A DNA stretch of 64,000 nt from Amycolatopsis rifamycinica (GCF_000695625.1 NZ_JMQI01000055.1:62001-126000), one strand, 5' to 3'; shown: positions 52,026 to 61,602, counted from the first letter of the stretch. Notes: generated by a model from the sequence alone, not told the origin. Numbers and translations are program-made.

Positions 52026-53231
52026 CTAGCAGGCGCCGTTGTCCTGCCAGACACCCCATTCGCCGGTCGTGCCGGGCTCTTCGCCCTGCGTCCACCACTT
52101 GGCCGTCCACTTGTGGCTGTGGTGGGCGACGACGTCGTCCTTGACGTAGACCTTCGTCCGGTCCCACTCCGCCACGGTGCACGAGCCGCCGCCCGGCGTG
52201 GTCGGGGTCGTCGTCACCGGTGGCGTCGTCTGCGGCGGCGTCGCACCGGCGAAGCGGACGCTGAACTTCGTGAAGTCCCAGTCGTTCTGCGGGACGTTGC
52301 TGCACACACCGTTGTCCGTGGTGCCGACGCAGGCGCGGTCCCGGTTCACCGACCAGAACGTGAAGCGGCCGAGGCCGTGGCCGGTCGCGTAGTCGTACAC
52401 CGTCTGGAAGTCCGAGGTGTAGAACATCTCCGCCGCGTCCGACTTGCCGTTCATGCCGGAGAAGCCTTCGTGGGCGTACGCGGTCGCGCTGTCCCAGCCC
52501 AGGTGCGACATCAGCAGGCCGTGGAAGGCCTCCAGCGCCGACACCTGCGACGAGCCGCCGTTGAAGCCGCCGTCGAACGGCATGATCGAGAAGTTGTTCG
52601 GCGTGAAGCCGATCGACTTCGCCTGGTCGATCAGCTGCGTGCCGAACCAGCCGGTGCCGGCCGCGGTGCCCGGCATGGTGACCGACACGAACAGGCCCGG
52701 GTTGTCAGCCTGCAGCTTCTTCGCGGCGCCGAGCTCGTTCGCGATCGCGGCGGTGTTCTCGTATTCGGGCTCTTCGAGGTCGAAGTCGATCGCCTTGAGC
52801 GAGTACTTCGTGATGACCTGCTGGTACGCGGCGGCCGTCTCGGCCACCGTGCCGCAGGTCTGGCCGAGCTTGGTGCCGCCGTAGCCGCCGACGGACACCG
52901 AGACGTCGCCGCCCGCGCCGCGGATCCGCGAGATCACGCCCGCGACCGCGGTGTCGGACGAGACCGCGGACGTGCCGTCCCAGGTCGGGGTGCAGCCGCC
53001 GCCGTTCGGGGCGAGGATGAACGCCAGCTGGAACGCCTTGAGCCCGGTCGCGTTCATGACGGTCACGGGGTCGGGCGGGTTGTTGCTCTGGGGCATCAGG
53101 TACGGCGCCGCGGCGTACCAGTTGCTGCTCAACGCCGCGGTCGCCGACGGCGCGCCGAGCACGAGGCTGACGGCGGTGGCGGCGAAAGTGGCGGCGGCGA
53201 GCCCGGCGGCGGCCAGTCTGCTCCTGCGCAT
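52026..53231 (-). CDS. Secreted GH18 chitinase with C-terminal CBM5/12
   Basis: 401 residues from ATG 53231 with GGGAGGA upstream. A signal peptide (to about ATAAL) precedes a GH18 barrel (about 35-330) with DVSVSVGGYGG near 110 and KAIDFDLEEPEYE near 146 (catalytic DxE). A Thr/Pro linker (TTPPVTTTPTTPGGG) leads to a chitin-binding CBM5/12 (VAEWDRTKVYVKDDVV, KWWTQGEEPG). It hydrolyses chitin outside the cell, and the DasR-type site upstream links it to N-acetylglucosamine control. Confidence 0.93.
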   Translation of the reverse strand: MRRSRLAAAGLAAATFAATAVSLVLGAPSATAALSSNWYAAAPYLMPQSNNPPDPVTVMNATGLKAFQLAFILAPNGGGCTPTWDGTSAVSSDTAVAGVISRIRGAGGDVSVSVGGYGGTKLGQTCGTVAETAAAYQQVITKYSLKAIDFDLEEPEYENTAAIANELGAAKKLQADNPGLFVSVTMPGTAAGTGWFGTQLIDQAKSIGFTPNNFSIMPFDGGFNGGSSQVSALEAFHGLLMSHLGWDSATAYAHEGFSGMNGKSDAAEMFYTSDFQTVYDYATGHGLGRFTFWSVNRDRACVGTTDNGVCSNVPQNDWDFTKFSVRFAGATPPQTTPPVTTTPTTPGGGSCTVAEWDRTKVYVKDDVVAHHSHKWTAKWWTQGEEPGTTGEWGVWQDNGAC

Positions 53232-53268
53232 GAGCTGTCCTCCCGGTGGGGATCGAAGTGGACAGATC

Positions 53269-53284
53269 ATTGGACTAGACCAAT
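53269..53284. promoter_or_regulatory. DasR-responsive element (dre-like site)
   Basis: ATTGGACTAGACCAAT at 53269-53284, 38 bases upstream of the chitinase start, matches the DasR consensus core TGGTCTAGACCA at 11 of 12 bases on the minus strand. DasR is the GntR-type repressor relieved by glucosamine-6-phosphate. Confidence 0.8.
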
Positions 53285-53408
53285 CCCGAAGTCAAGGTGC
53301 GAAAGCCGGGTTTCGGGAAGCGGTGGGCGAAAGACGCCGGAATGACCGGAATTCGTCCGGGACGCGCAGGAACGAGAAACGGACAACCCGGAGAACGGTG
53401 ACGAATCC

Positions 53409-54491
53409 TCAGGCGGCCGGCAGGGACACGACCACCACCAGGCCACCGTCCTCGCGCGCCCTCGCCACCACTTCACCGCCGTGGGCGTGCGCCACCGAAC
53501 GGACGATCGACAAACCCAGCCCCGCCCCCTCGGCGGCCACCCGGGCGCGCCGGTGGAACGGGTCGAACAGCGCCGGCACCTCGCCCGGCGGGATCACCGG
53601 TCCGCTGTTGGCCACCTCCAGCTCCACCCCGCCCGGCCGGGTCCGGGTGGCCACGCGCACCCAGCCGCCGGGCACGTTGTGCCGGACCGCGTTCTCCACC
53701 AGGTTGTGCGCCAGCCGCTCCAGGAGCAGCGCGTCGCCGATCGTCGTCGCCTCGGCCAGTGACTGCTCCGCCGAGGCCGGCGCCACGTGCGCCGCCACGG
53801 CCGCCAGGTCCACCGGGCAGCGCTCGGTCAGGGCGCTTTCCGACTTCGCCAGCAGCAGCAGGCCGGTGATCAGCTTCTCGTGCCGGGCGTTGATCCGCAG
53901 CAGTTTGGTGCCCAGGTCCCGGACGTCCTCGGACGCCGTTCTGCGGTGCATCGCGACCTCGACCAGGGACCGGTTCAGCGTCAGCGGGGTACGCAGTTCG
54001 TGCGACGCGTTCGCGACGAACCGGCGTTGCGCGTCGAACGAGCGGTCCAGGCGTTCCACCATCACGTCGAACGCGTCCGCCAGGTCCTTGACCTCGTCTT
54101 CGGGTCCGCGCAACGCGATCCGCGCGTGCCCGCCCGGATCGGCGGCCGCGGCGATGCGCCGAGCGGTGTCGGTGACCTGACGCAACGGGGCCAGGGCACG
54201 CCCCGCCACCAGCCAGCCGAGACCGGCCGCCAGGACCGCCACCGCGCCGAGCGCGATCGCGCCCTGCGTCAGCAACGACGTCGCCGCCGCGGCGCGCAGC
54301 TGGTGGGCCTGGTTGTCCAGCGCTTCCAGCGAAGGCAGCGGGGGCGCGCCGGGCGGCGGGCTGCCCGAGATCACCGCCACCCGCTGCCCGACCTGCCGGG
54401 TGAACAGCAGGTACGTGACGCCCAGCAGCGCCACCCCCGCCAGCAGGAACAGGCCGCCGTAGAGCACGGTCAGCCGCAGGCGGAGGTTCAC
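53409..54491 (-). CDS. Sensor histidine kinase
   Basis: 360 residues from GTG 54491, overlapping the response-regulator stop as GTGA. Two membrane segments (about 8-30 and 82-105) bracket a short external loop of about 50 residues. HAMP follows, then the dimerisation box FVANASHELRTPL near 163 (phospho-His), N box HNLVENAVRHN near 265 and G box GAGLGLSIVRSVAHAHGG near 324. The small sensor loop suits an envelope stress or membrane-state signal. Confidence 0.93.
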   Translation of the reverse strand: MNLRLRLTVLYGGLFLLAGVALLGVTYLLFTRQVGQRVAVISGSPPPGAPPLPSLEALDNQAHQLRAAAATSLLTQGAIALGAVAVLAAGLGWLVAGRALAPLRQVTDTARRIAAAADPGGHARIALRGPEDEVKDLADAFDVMVERLDRSFDAQRRFVANASHELRTPLTLNRSLVEVAMHRRTASEDVRDLGTKLLRINARHEKLITGLLLLAKSESALTERCPVDLAAVAAHVAPASAEQSLAEATTIGDALLLERLAHNLVENAVRHNVPGGWVRVATRTRPGGVELEVANSGPVIPPGEVPALFDPFHRRARVAAEGAGLGLSIVRSVAHAHGGEVVARAREDGGLVVVVSLPAA

Positions 54492-55144
54492 CGGAGGCGG
54501 TAGCCGACGCCGGTGACCGTCTCCACCAGCGGCGGGTCGCCGAGCTTGCGGCGCAGCTTGAGGATGGTCAGCCGGACGGCGCCGGTGAACGGGTCCGCGT
54601 GCTCGTCCCACGCCTTCTCCAGCAGGTGTTCGGCGGACACGGCGGCGCCGTCGGCGCGCAGCAGCTCGGCGAGCACAGCGAACTCCTTTTTGGACAGTGG
54701 CAGGTAACGCCCGTCGCGGAACACCTCGTGCCGCGCCGGGTCGAGGGTGACCCCGGAGCGGCGCAGCACCGGCGGTGCGGCAGGGCGGCAGCGGCGGCCC
54801 AGCGACTGGATGCGCGCGGCCAGCTCGGGGAACGCGAACGGCTTCGCCAGGTAGTCGTCGGCGCCGAGGGACAGCCCAGCGACGCGGTCGGTGACCTCCG
54901 CGGCCGCGGTCAGCATCAGCACCCGCGTGTCCGCCCGCGCCGCCACCAGCTCGCGGCAGACGTCGTCGCCGTGCACGACCGGCAGGTCCCGGTCGAGCAC
55001 GACGACGTCGTAGTCGTGCACGGCGATCCGCTCGAGCGCCGCGGCGCCGTCGTGGGCGACGTCGACCGCGTGGGCCTCGTCGCGCAGCCACTCCGCGATC
55101 GCGTCCGCGAGCATCGGCTCGTCCTCCACCACCAATACCCGCAT
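54488..55144 (-). CDS. OmpR-family response regulator
   Basis: 218 residues from ATG 55144. Receiver domain (1-115) with VEDEP, phospho-acceptor Asp in VVLDRDLP near 51, and LAKPF with the conserved Lys. Winged-helix DNA-binding domain (about 125-218) with SKKEFAVLAELLRADG and TGVGYRLR. It is co-translated with the kinase and lies 35 bases after the GT39 gene. Confidence 0.95.
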   Translation of the reverse strand: MRVLVVEDEPMLADAIAEWLRDEAHAVDVAHDGAAALERIAVHDYDVVVLDRDLPVVHGDDVCRELVAARADTRVLMLTAAAEVTDRVAGLSLGADDYLAKPFAFPELAARIQSLGRRCRPAAPPVLRRSGVTLDPARHEVFRDGRYLPLSKKEFAVLAELLRADGAAVSAEHLLEKAWDEHADPFTGAVRLTILKLRRKLGDPPLVETVTGVGYRLR

Positions 55145-55179
55145 CCCCCGATGATCGCCGCGGCCGTGTTTCTTCGCCG

Positions 55180-57027
55180 TTAGCACCGGTACAGGGTGTC
55201 CGCGCCGCCGACCACCCGCACCTGGCCGGCCGGCGACCGCCCGCCGTACGCGGCGGGGTCGACGACCTGGCAGTGCTGCTCGATCCAGCGCCGCCGGGCG
55301 TCCTGCGCGGGGCTCCGCGGCGGCCCGGCCTGCGGAGCACCCGCGCCGCTCAGCACGAACCGCAGCTTGCCTTCGGCGAGCCAGCGGTCGAGCTGCGCCA
55401 GCGACGGCGCGTCGTCGCGGCCACCGAAGCCGCCCATGCCGATCACGGTGGCATCGGAGTTGATGAGGAACGGCGCGACCGTGCCCGCTTCGGCGTTCAC
55501 CGCGAGAGTGATCTCCGTGCCGTTGCGGCGGGCGTAGCCGAGGATGCGGCGTTGCTCGTCCGACAGCGTGGTGGCGCCGTTGCCGCCCGCCAGCATCAGC
55601 CTCGGCCCCCCGGGCGAGGGCGAGGGCGACGGAGGTGGCATCGGCCCGAGCCCCGTGGCGGGACCGGCCGCGGGCAACGTCCCGGCGGAGGTGCTCTGCG
55701 CCGCGGCGTACGACCACACGGCGGGGGTCAGCAGCAACGGCACCAGCGCGGCGACGAGCGTGAGCCGGCTTCGCGTGCCGAGGAGCCCGGCGATGGCGGC
55801 GACGGCCGTGCCGAGCACCGCCCAGCGCGTCCAGCCGTGGAAGGAGGTGTCCCGCGAAGTCAGCACGAACGCCCAAGCGGCGGTCAGCGCGATCGCCAGG
55901 GGCAGCAGGGTGCGCCGGTGGTGCCGCCACAGCAGGGCCAGCCCGGCGGCGGAGACCGCGGCGACGGCGGGCGCCATCGCCGTCGTGTAGTACGGGTGCC
56001 AGATGCCGCCGGCGAAGCTGAAGACGACGGTCGTCACCAGCAGCCAGCCGCCCCAGAGCAGCCAGCCGGCGTCGCGCCACCGGCGTCCGATGACGACCAG
56101 CACGAGCAGCGAAAGCGGCAGCAGCCACGAGATCTGCCCGCCGACGAGGTCGTTGAACATCCGGCCGGGCCCGGGGTCGCCGCCGAAGGACGACATCGTC
56201 CGCTGCCCGTCGCGCATGATCATCATGCCGCCGCCCTCGCCTTCGCCGGAGAGGCGGCCGAAGCCGTTGTAGCCGAACACGAGGTCCCACGCGGAGCCGT
56301 CTTCGCTGCCGCCCATGTACGGCTTGGCGCCGGGCCACCAGTCGTAGAGGGCGATCCACCAGAACGACGAGACGACCAGCACGACGCCGGCGCCGAGCAG
56401 GTCGAGAAGACGGCGCTTGATCGGGCCGCCCGCGCCGGCGAAGTACGCCGCGGCCAGGGCGGGGACGATGATCCACGCCTGCAGCATCTTGGTCAGGAAG
56501 CCGCAGCCGACGAAGAACGCGCACCAGAACAGCCACTTCCGGCCGCCTTCGAGCGCGCGGGTCAGCGCGTACGCGGCCGCGACCAGGAACAGGACGAGCA
56601 GGGTGTCGGGGTTGTTGTCGCGGTTGATGATCACCGTCACCGGCGTGAGCGCCAGGATGACCGCGGCCAGCAGGGCGACGTTCTCGCCCGCCCACCGCCG
56701 GACCGTCCGGTGCAGCAGGAACACCGCCGCGACGCCTTCGAGCACCTGCGGGAGCAGCAGCGCCCAGCCGTGGTAGCCGAAGATCAGCACCGAGAGCGCC
56801 TGCGGCCACAGCGCGAACGGCGGCTTGTCGACCGTCACGACGCCGTAAGGGTCGAAGGAGCCGAAGAGAAAGTTGGTGAAGCCGCTGGTCATCGACTTGG
56901 CGGCGGCCGAATAGTAGGTGTTCCCGACCTGGCCGTCACCGATCTTCCATGCGTAGAGGACGGCGGCGCCCAGGCAGACGAGCGGGAGCGCCCAGGAGCG
57001 GGTTTTCGGGGGAGCGGCGGTGATCAT
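55180..57027 (-). CDS. GT39/ArnT-type membrane glycosyltransferase
   Basis: 615 residues from ATG 57027. About eleven membrane segments with the GT39 loop FDPYGVVTVDKPPFALWPQA near 60, NRDNNPDTLLVLFLVAA near 137 and a Gly-rich external loop (LSGEGEGGGMMIMRDGQ). A large external C-terminal domain (about 440-615) carries LMLAGGNGATTLSDEQ and VIGMGGFGGRDDAPS, common in actinomycete members. It transfers a sugar from a polyprenol carrier outside the membrane. It sits 41 bases after cobN and is probably co-transcribed with the two-component genes downstream. Confidence 0.88.
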   Translation of the reverse strand: MITAAPPKTRSWALPLVCLGAAVLYAWKIGDGQVGNTYYSAAAKSMTSGFTNFLFGSFDPYGVVTVDKPPFALWPQALSVLIFGYHGWALLLPQVLEGVAAVFLLHRTVRRWAGENVALLAAVILALTPVTVIINRDNNPDTLLVLFLVAAAYALTRALEGGRKWLFWCAFFVGCGFLTKMLQAWIIVPALAAAYFAGAGGPIKRRLLDLLGAGVVLVVSSFWWIALYDWWPGAKPYMGGSEDGSAWDLVFGYNGFGRLSGEGEGGGMMIMRDGQRTMSSFGGDPGPGRMFNDLVGGQISWLLPLSLLVLVVIGRRWRDAGWLLWGGWLLVTTVVFSFAGGIWHPYYTTAMAPAVAAVSAAGLALLWRHHRRTLLPLAIALTAAWAFVLTSRDTSFHGWTRWAVLGTAVAAIAGLLGTRSRLTLVAALVPLLLTPAVWSYAAAQSTSAGTLPAAGPATGLGPMPPPSPSPSPGGPRLMLAGGNGATTLSDEQRRILGYARRNGTEITLAVNAEAGTVAPFLINSDATVIGMGGFGGRDDAPSLAQLDRWLAEGKLRFVLSGAGAPQAGPPRSPAQDARRRWIEQHCQVVDPAAYGGRSPAGQVRVVGGADTLYRC

Positions 57028-57068
57028 GCCGCCACCCAACCCCGGCCCGCGTTTCCCGGGCGTTTCCG

Positions 57069-60000
57069 CTACTCCGCTTCGAGATCCCCTTCCAGGGACA
57101 GGTAGACCTCACGCATCTTCGCCAGCAGCTCCGGGTCCGGCTCCTCCCACAGCCCGCGGTCCGCCGCCTCGTTGAGCCGCTCCACGATCCCCCGCAACGC
57201 CCACGGGTTCGCCTGGCGCAGGAACTCCTGGTTCACCTCGTCCAGCACGTACGACTCGGTCAGCTTCTCGTACATCCAGTCGCCGACCACGCCGGCCGTC
57301 GCGTCGAAGCCGAACAGGTAGTCCACCGTGGCCGCCAGTTCGAACGCGCCCTTGTAGCCGTGCCGCCGCATCGCCGCGAGCCAGCGGGGGTTGACCACCC
57401 GCGCCCGGAACACCCGGGCCGTCTCCTCGCCCAGGGTGCGCGTGCGGACCGCGTCCGGCGAGGTGCTGTCGCCGACGTAGGACGCCGGAGCCGCGCCCGT
57501 CAGCGCGCGGACCGTCGCGATCATCCCGCCGTGGTACTGGAAGTAGTCGTCGGAGTCCGCGATGTCGTGCTCGCGCGTGTCGGTGTTCTTCGCCGCCACC
57601 ACGATGCGCTTGTACGAGCTTTCCATGTCCTCGCGCGCCGGGCGGCCGTCCAGGTCGCGACCGTAGGCGAAGCCGCCCCACACCGCGTACACCTCGGCGA
57701 GGTCCTTGTCGTCGCGCCAGTTGCCGCTGTCCATCAGCGGCAGCAGGCCCGCGCCGTACGCGCCCGGCTTCGACCCGAAGATCCGCGTCGTGGCGCGACG
57801 GGCGTCCCCGTGCGAAGCCAGGTCCGCCGAGACGTGCGCCCGGACGAAGTTCTGGTCGGCCGGTTCGTCCAGCCCGGCCACCAGCCGCACCGCGTCGTCC
57901 ATGAGGGCGATGACGTGCGGGAACGCGTCGCGGAAGAACCCGCTGATCCGGACCGTGACGTCGATCCGGGGCCGGCCCAGCTCGGCGAGCGGGATCGCCT
58001 CGATGCCCGTGACGCGCCGGGAAGCTTCGTCCCACACCGGCTGGACGCCCAGCAGGGCCAGTACTTCCGCCGCGTCGTCGCCGGACGTCCGCATCGCCGA
58101 CGTCCCCCACACCGAAAGCCCCACGGAACGCGGCCAGTCGCCGGTGTCCTCGCGGTAGCGCTTCAGCAGCGAATCCGCCAGCGCCTGCCCGGTCTCCCAG
58201 GCGAGCCGGCTCGGAATGGCCTTCGGGTCGACGGTGTAGAAGTTCCGCCCGGTCGGCAGCACGTTGATCAGCCCGCGCAGCGGCGACCCGCTCGGCCCGG
58301 CCGGGATGTACCCGCCGTCCAGCGCGTGCAGCACCGAGTCCAGCTCGGCGGACGTCCCCGCCAGCCGCGGGACGATCTCCTCGGCCGCGAAGGAGAGCAC
58401 CTTCGCCACCTGCTCGTCCGGGGCGACCGACGCGACCGCGGTCGCGTCCCAGCCGCGCATCTCCATCGTGCGGACGAGCTCGCGGGCCGTCTTCTCGACC
58501 GCGTCCACTTCGGACATCGGCGCGTCTTCCTTGAGGCCCAGTGCCGACCGCAGGCCCGGCACCGCGCCCTGCTTGCCGCCCCACATCTGCGACGCGCGCA
58601 GCATCGCCAGCACCAGGTTGACGCGCGCCTCGCCGGTCGGCGCCGCGCCGAGGACGTGCAGCCCGTCGCGGATCTGCGCGTCCTTGACCTCGCACAGCCA
58701 GCCGTCGATGTGCAGCAGGAAGTCGTCGAACTCCGCGTCGTGCGGCCGTTCCTCGATGCCGAGGTCGTGGTCCAGCTTCGCCGCCTGGATCAGCGTCCAG
58801 ATCTGCTGGCGCACGGCCGGCAGCTTGGCCGGGTCCATCGCCGCGATGTTCGCGTGCTCGTCGAGCAGCTGTTCCAGCCGCGCCATGTCGCCGTAGGACT
58901 CCGCGCGCGCCATCGGCGGGATCAGGTGGTCGACGATCGTCGCGTGCGCGCGCCGCTTGGCCTGCGCGCCCTCGCCCGGGTCGTTGATCAGGAACGGGTA
59001 GATCAGCGGCAGGTTCCCGAGCACGGCGTCCGGGGCGCACGACGCCGAGAGCCCCGCGGTCTTGCCCGGCAGCCACTCCAGCGACCCGTGCTTGCCCAGG
59101 TGGACGACGGCGTGCGCGCCGAACTCCTCCTCCAGCCACCGGTAGGCGGCCAGGTAGTGGTGGCTCGGCGGCAGGTCCGGGTTGTGGTAGATCGCCACGG
59201 GGTTCTCGCCGAACCCGCGCGGCGGCTGGATCATGATGATCACATTGCCGCTCCGCAGGGACGCCAGCACGATGTCGCCGTTGTCGACGTACAGCTCGCC
59301 CGGCGCCGGCCCCCAGTGCTCCTCGACGCCTTCGCGCAGCTCGGCCGGGAGCGCGTCGAACCACTCCCGGTAGCGCGCGGCGGGGACGCGGATCGGGTTG
59401 CCGGCCAGCTGTTCCTCGGTCAGCCACTCCGGGTCCTGGCCGCCGGCGGCGATCAGCGCGTGGATGAGCGCGTCACCGTCGGGCTGGTCGGTGCCGGTCG
59501 GGTCGACACCGGGGAAGGCGTCCGGCCCCAGGTCGTAGCCCTGCGCGCGCATCCGCCGCAGCAGTTCGACCGCCGACGCGGGCGTGTCCAGCCCGACCGC
59601 GTTGCCGACGCGAGAGTGCTTCGTCGGGTACGCGGACAGCATCAGCGCGATCCGGCGTTCCGAAGGGGGCGTGTACCGCAGCCGGGCGTGCGCGAGCGCG
59701 ATGCGGGCGACGCGGGACGCCCGTTCGGCGTCCGGCACGTACCGGGGGAGACCGTCCGCGTCCAGCTCCTTGAACGAGAACGGCACCGTGATCAGCCGCC
59801 CGTCGAACTCCGGCACGGCCATCTGGTTCCCGGCGTCGAGCGGCGAGAGGCCGTCGTCGTTGGCCGCCCACGTCTCGCGGTCGCTGGTCAGGCACAGCGC
59901 CTGCAGGATCGGGACGTCGAGCGCGGCCATCTCGGCGACGTCCCAGGCCTCGTCGTCGCCCCCGGCGCCGGCCTCGGACGGCCGGGTGCCGCCCGCCGCG

Positions 60001-60632
60001 AGCACCGTGACCAGCAGCGCGTCGACCTTGCCCAGCTCGGCCATCATCGCCGGCTCGCGCGTCCGCAGCGAAGCGCAGTAGATCGGCAACGCCCGTCCGC
60101 CCGCGGCTTCGATCTCGTCGGCGAGGGCGTGCACGAACGCCGTGTTCCCGGACAGGTGGTGCGCGCGGTAGTACAGGATCCCGATCACCGGGCCGTCGCC
60201 CCGGGAAGGACGCTCGAGAATCCCCCAAGCGGGTTGCTCCGCGGGCGGCTCGAAGCCGTCGCCCGTGAGCAGGAGCGTGTCGGAGAGGAACCGGTGCAAC
60301 TGGGTGAGGTTGTCCGGGCCGCCCTGCGCGAGGTAGGCGTGGGCCTCGGCGGCGATGCCCGCCGGGACGGTCGAGAGCTTCATCAGCTCGGCGTCCGGCG
60401 TCTGCTCCCCGCCCAATACGACGACGTGCGCGCCCGACGCCCGCAGCGTGTCCAGGCCGTCGGCCCAGCTCCGCGGCGTGCCGAGGATCCGCGCGACGAC
60501 GATCCGCACGCCGTCGAGCAGGCCCGGCAGCTCGGCGACGTCGAGCCGGGCGGGGTTGCCGAGCCGGTACTCGCTCGCCGACGAGCGGGCGCTGAGCAGG
60601 TCGGTGTCCGAAGTGGACAGAAGCAGGATCAC
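57069..60632 (-). CDS. cobN: Cobaltochelatase subunit CobN
   Basis: 1187 residues from GTG 60632, chosen for GAGGAGGAA immediately upstream; the longer frame would run into the riboswitch. Chelatase motifs include VVHLGKHGSLEWLPGKT near 515 and GGMIATVRALTG near 1033. Length is normal for CobN, the large subunit that inserts cobalt into hydrogenobyrinic diamide with CobS and CobT or ChlI/ChlD-like partners, which are not in the window. A cobalamin riboswitch lies in its leader. Confidence 0.96.
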   Translation of the reverse strand: MILLLSTSDTDLLSARSSASEYRLGNPARLDVAELPGLLDGVRIVVARILGTPRSWADGLDTLRASGAHVVVLGGEQTPDAELMKLSTVPAGIAAEAHAYLAQGGPDNLTQLHRFLSDTLLLTGDGFEPPAEQPAWGILERPSRGDGPVIGILYYRAHHLSGNTAFVHALADEIEAAGGRALPIYCASLRTREPAMMAELGKVDALLVTVLAAGGTRPSEAGAGGDDEAWDVAEMAALDVPILQALCLTSDRETWAANDDGLSPLDAGNQMAVPEFDGRLITVPFSFKELDADGLPRYVPDAERASRVARIALAHARLRYTPPSERRIALMLSAYPTKHSRVGNAVGLDTPASAVELLRRMRAQGYDLGPDAFPGVDPTGTDQPDGDALIHALIAAGGQDPEWLTEEQLAGNPIRVPAARYREWFDALPAELREGVEEHWGPAPGELYVDNGDIVLASLRSGNVIIMIQPPRGFGENPVAIYHNPDLPPSHHYLAAYRWLEEEFGAHAVVHLGKHGSLEWLPGKTAGLSASCAPDAVLGNLPLIYPFLINDPGEGAQAKRRAHATIVDHLIPPMARAESYGDMARLEQLLDEHANIAAMDPAKLPAVRQQIWTLIQAAKLDHDLGIEERPHDAEFDDFLLHIDGWLCEVKDAQIRDGLHVLGAAPTGEARVNLVLAMLRASQMWGGKQGAVPGLRSALGLKEDAPMSEVDAVEKTARELVRTMEMRGWDATAVASVAPDEQVAKVLSFAAEEIVPRLAGTSAELDSVLHALDGGYIPAGPSGSPLRGLINVLPTGRNFYTVDPKAIPSRLAWETGQALADSLLKRYREDTGDWPRSVGLSVWGTSAMRTSGDDAAEVLALLGVQPVWDEASRRVTGIEAIPLAELGRPRIDVTVRISGFFRDAFPHVIALMDDAVRLVAGLDEPADQNFVRAHVSADLASHGDARRATTRIFGSKPGAYGAGLLPLMDSGNWRDDKDLAEVYAVWGGFAYGRDLDGRPAREDMESSYKRIVVAAKNTDTREHDIADSDDYFQYHGGMIATVRALTGAAPASYVGDSTSPDAVRTRTLGEETARVFRARVVNPRWLAAMRRHGYKGAFELAATVDYLFGFDATAGVVGDWMYEKLTESYVLDEVNQEFLRQANPWALRGIVERLNEAADRGLWEEPDPELLAKMREVYLSLEGDLEAE

Positions 60633-60669
60633 GAGGTTCCTCCTCGGGGTCCGCGCCCCGGGTAGACGG

Positions 60670-60800
60670 GCGCGCCGGCGGGAGTTCCTGGCTTCCGGAG
60701 TCCCGACGCCCGCGGAGGCATCGAACGCGGCTCTCCGGTCACAGTGGCGGGACCGCCCCGGGCTCTCACCGGGTTCCTCCACCTGCCGACGCGTGGGTAT
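60670..60800 (-). ncRNA. Cobalamin riboswitch upstream of cobN
   Basis: On the minus strand the leader reads GGAACCCGGTGAGAGCCCGG, then GGTCCCGCCACTGTGACCGG and, further on, GGAAGCCAGGAACTCCCGCC, which match the conserved core and the B12 box of AdoCbl riboswitches in the right order. GGCAGG near 60785 can pair with the CCCGCC at the 3' end (P1). It lies about 40 bases before the cobN ribosome site, so translation or elongation should fall when adenosylcobalamin is abundant. Confidence 0.9.
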
Positions 60801-60864
60801 CGCCCCCACTCTCCGGTGCCGGTCGAGGCGCGTCAAGGTGACGTTGGCCGGATAACCTGGCGGC

Positions 60865-61602
60865 TTGGAATCCCTTCTCCGGAGCTTCACGGCCGCGCAG
60901 TCGGCCCGGCAGCCGTACCGCCGTCCGACGGCGGCCGAGCTCGAAACGGCCGGAACCGGCTTCGCCGCCCTGCTCGACGGCCGCCCCCACCACCTGTCCG
61001 ACCTGGGGTTTTCCGTGACCGAAGACGCTCTCGCCGTCCAGGAGCCCGGCTCCGAACGGGCCTGGGGGCTCTACGCGATCGACCGGTCCGCGCCGCCGTC
61101 CCTGGTGATCGAAGTGCCGCACGCCTCGTCCGACCTGCGGACCGACCTGATCGGCCTGGCGCTCTTCCGGCAGGTGCCCGGCGCGGTGCTGGCCGTCGCC
61201 GGCGCGCACCGGCGCCGGGAGGACCCCGCGCACGACACGCGGACGGTCTTCCACGTCGTCACCACGCTGCTCGCTCGCCGCGGCCTGCCCCAGGTCCAGC
61301 TGCACGGCTTCAACGACCGGACGATGCCCGAGGCCGACGTCGTCCTCTCGGCCGGGGCCGCGGTGGCCGACGACGCGGCCCGCCGGGCCGCGGACCGCCT
61401 CGAAGCCGCCGGGTTCCGCGTCCGCCGGGCCTGGGCCGAGCCCTGCCGCGGCCTGGCCGGGACGACCAACGTCCAGGGCCTGGCCGCCGGCGGGACGCCG
61501 TTCCTGCACGTCGAGCTCAACCGGACGACCCGCGAAACCCGCCGCGGCGACGTCGTCCGCGCCTTGGCCGGAGCCGAGCTCACGGTGCGGCGGGCTCACT
61601 GA
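60865..61602 (+). CDS. Hypothetical protein (245 aa), divergent from cobN
   Basis: 245 residues from TTG 60865. Blocks are PSLVIEVPHASSDLRTDLIG near 77, AVLAVAGAHRRRE near 110, DTRTVFHVVTTLLARRG near 126, VQLHGFND near 146, GTTNVQGLAAG near 197 and FLHVELNRTTRE near 213. The conserved His and Glu in VPHAS, GAHRR, LHGF and HVEL suggest a metal-dependent hydrolase of the N-formylglutamate or poly-glutamate amidohydrolase style. That is inference; I do not recognise the exact family. It overlaps the exporter gene tail to tail by 23 bases. Confidence 0.7.
   Translation: MESLLRSFTAAQSARQPYRRPTAAELETAGTGFAALLDGRPHHLSDLGFSVTEDALAVQEPGSERAWGLYAIDRSAPPSLVIEVPHASSDLRTDLIGLALFRQVPGAVLAVAGAHRRREDPAHDTRTVFHVVTTLLARRGLPQVQLHGFNDRTMPEADVVLSAGAAVADDAARRAADRLEAAGFRVRRAWAEPCRGLAGTTNVQGLAAGGTPFLHVELNRTTRETRRGDVVRALAGAELTVRRAH

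Noticed and set aside
57360..60665. Open frame of 1101 codons antisense to cobN
   Set aside because: Low-complexity Arg/Val/Gln-rich product with no domain; a shadow of the long GC-biased cobN gene.
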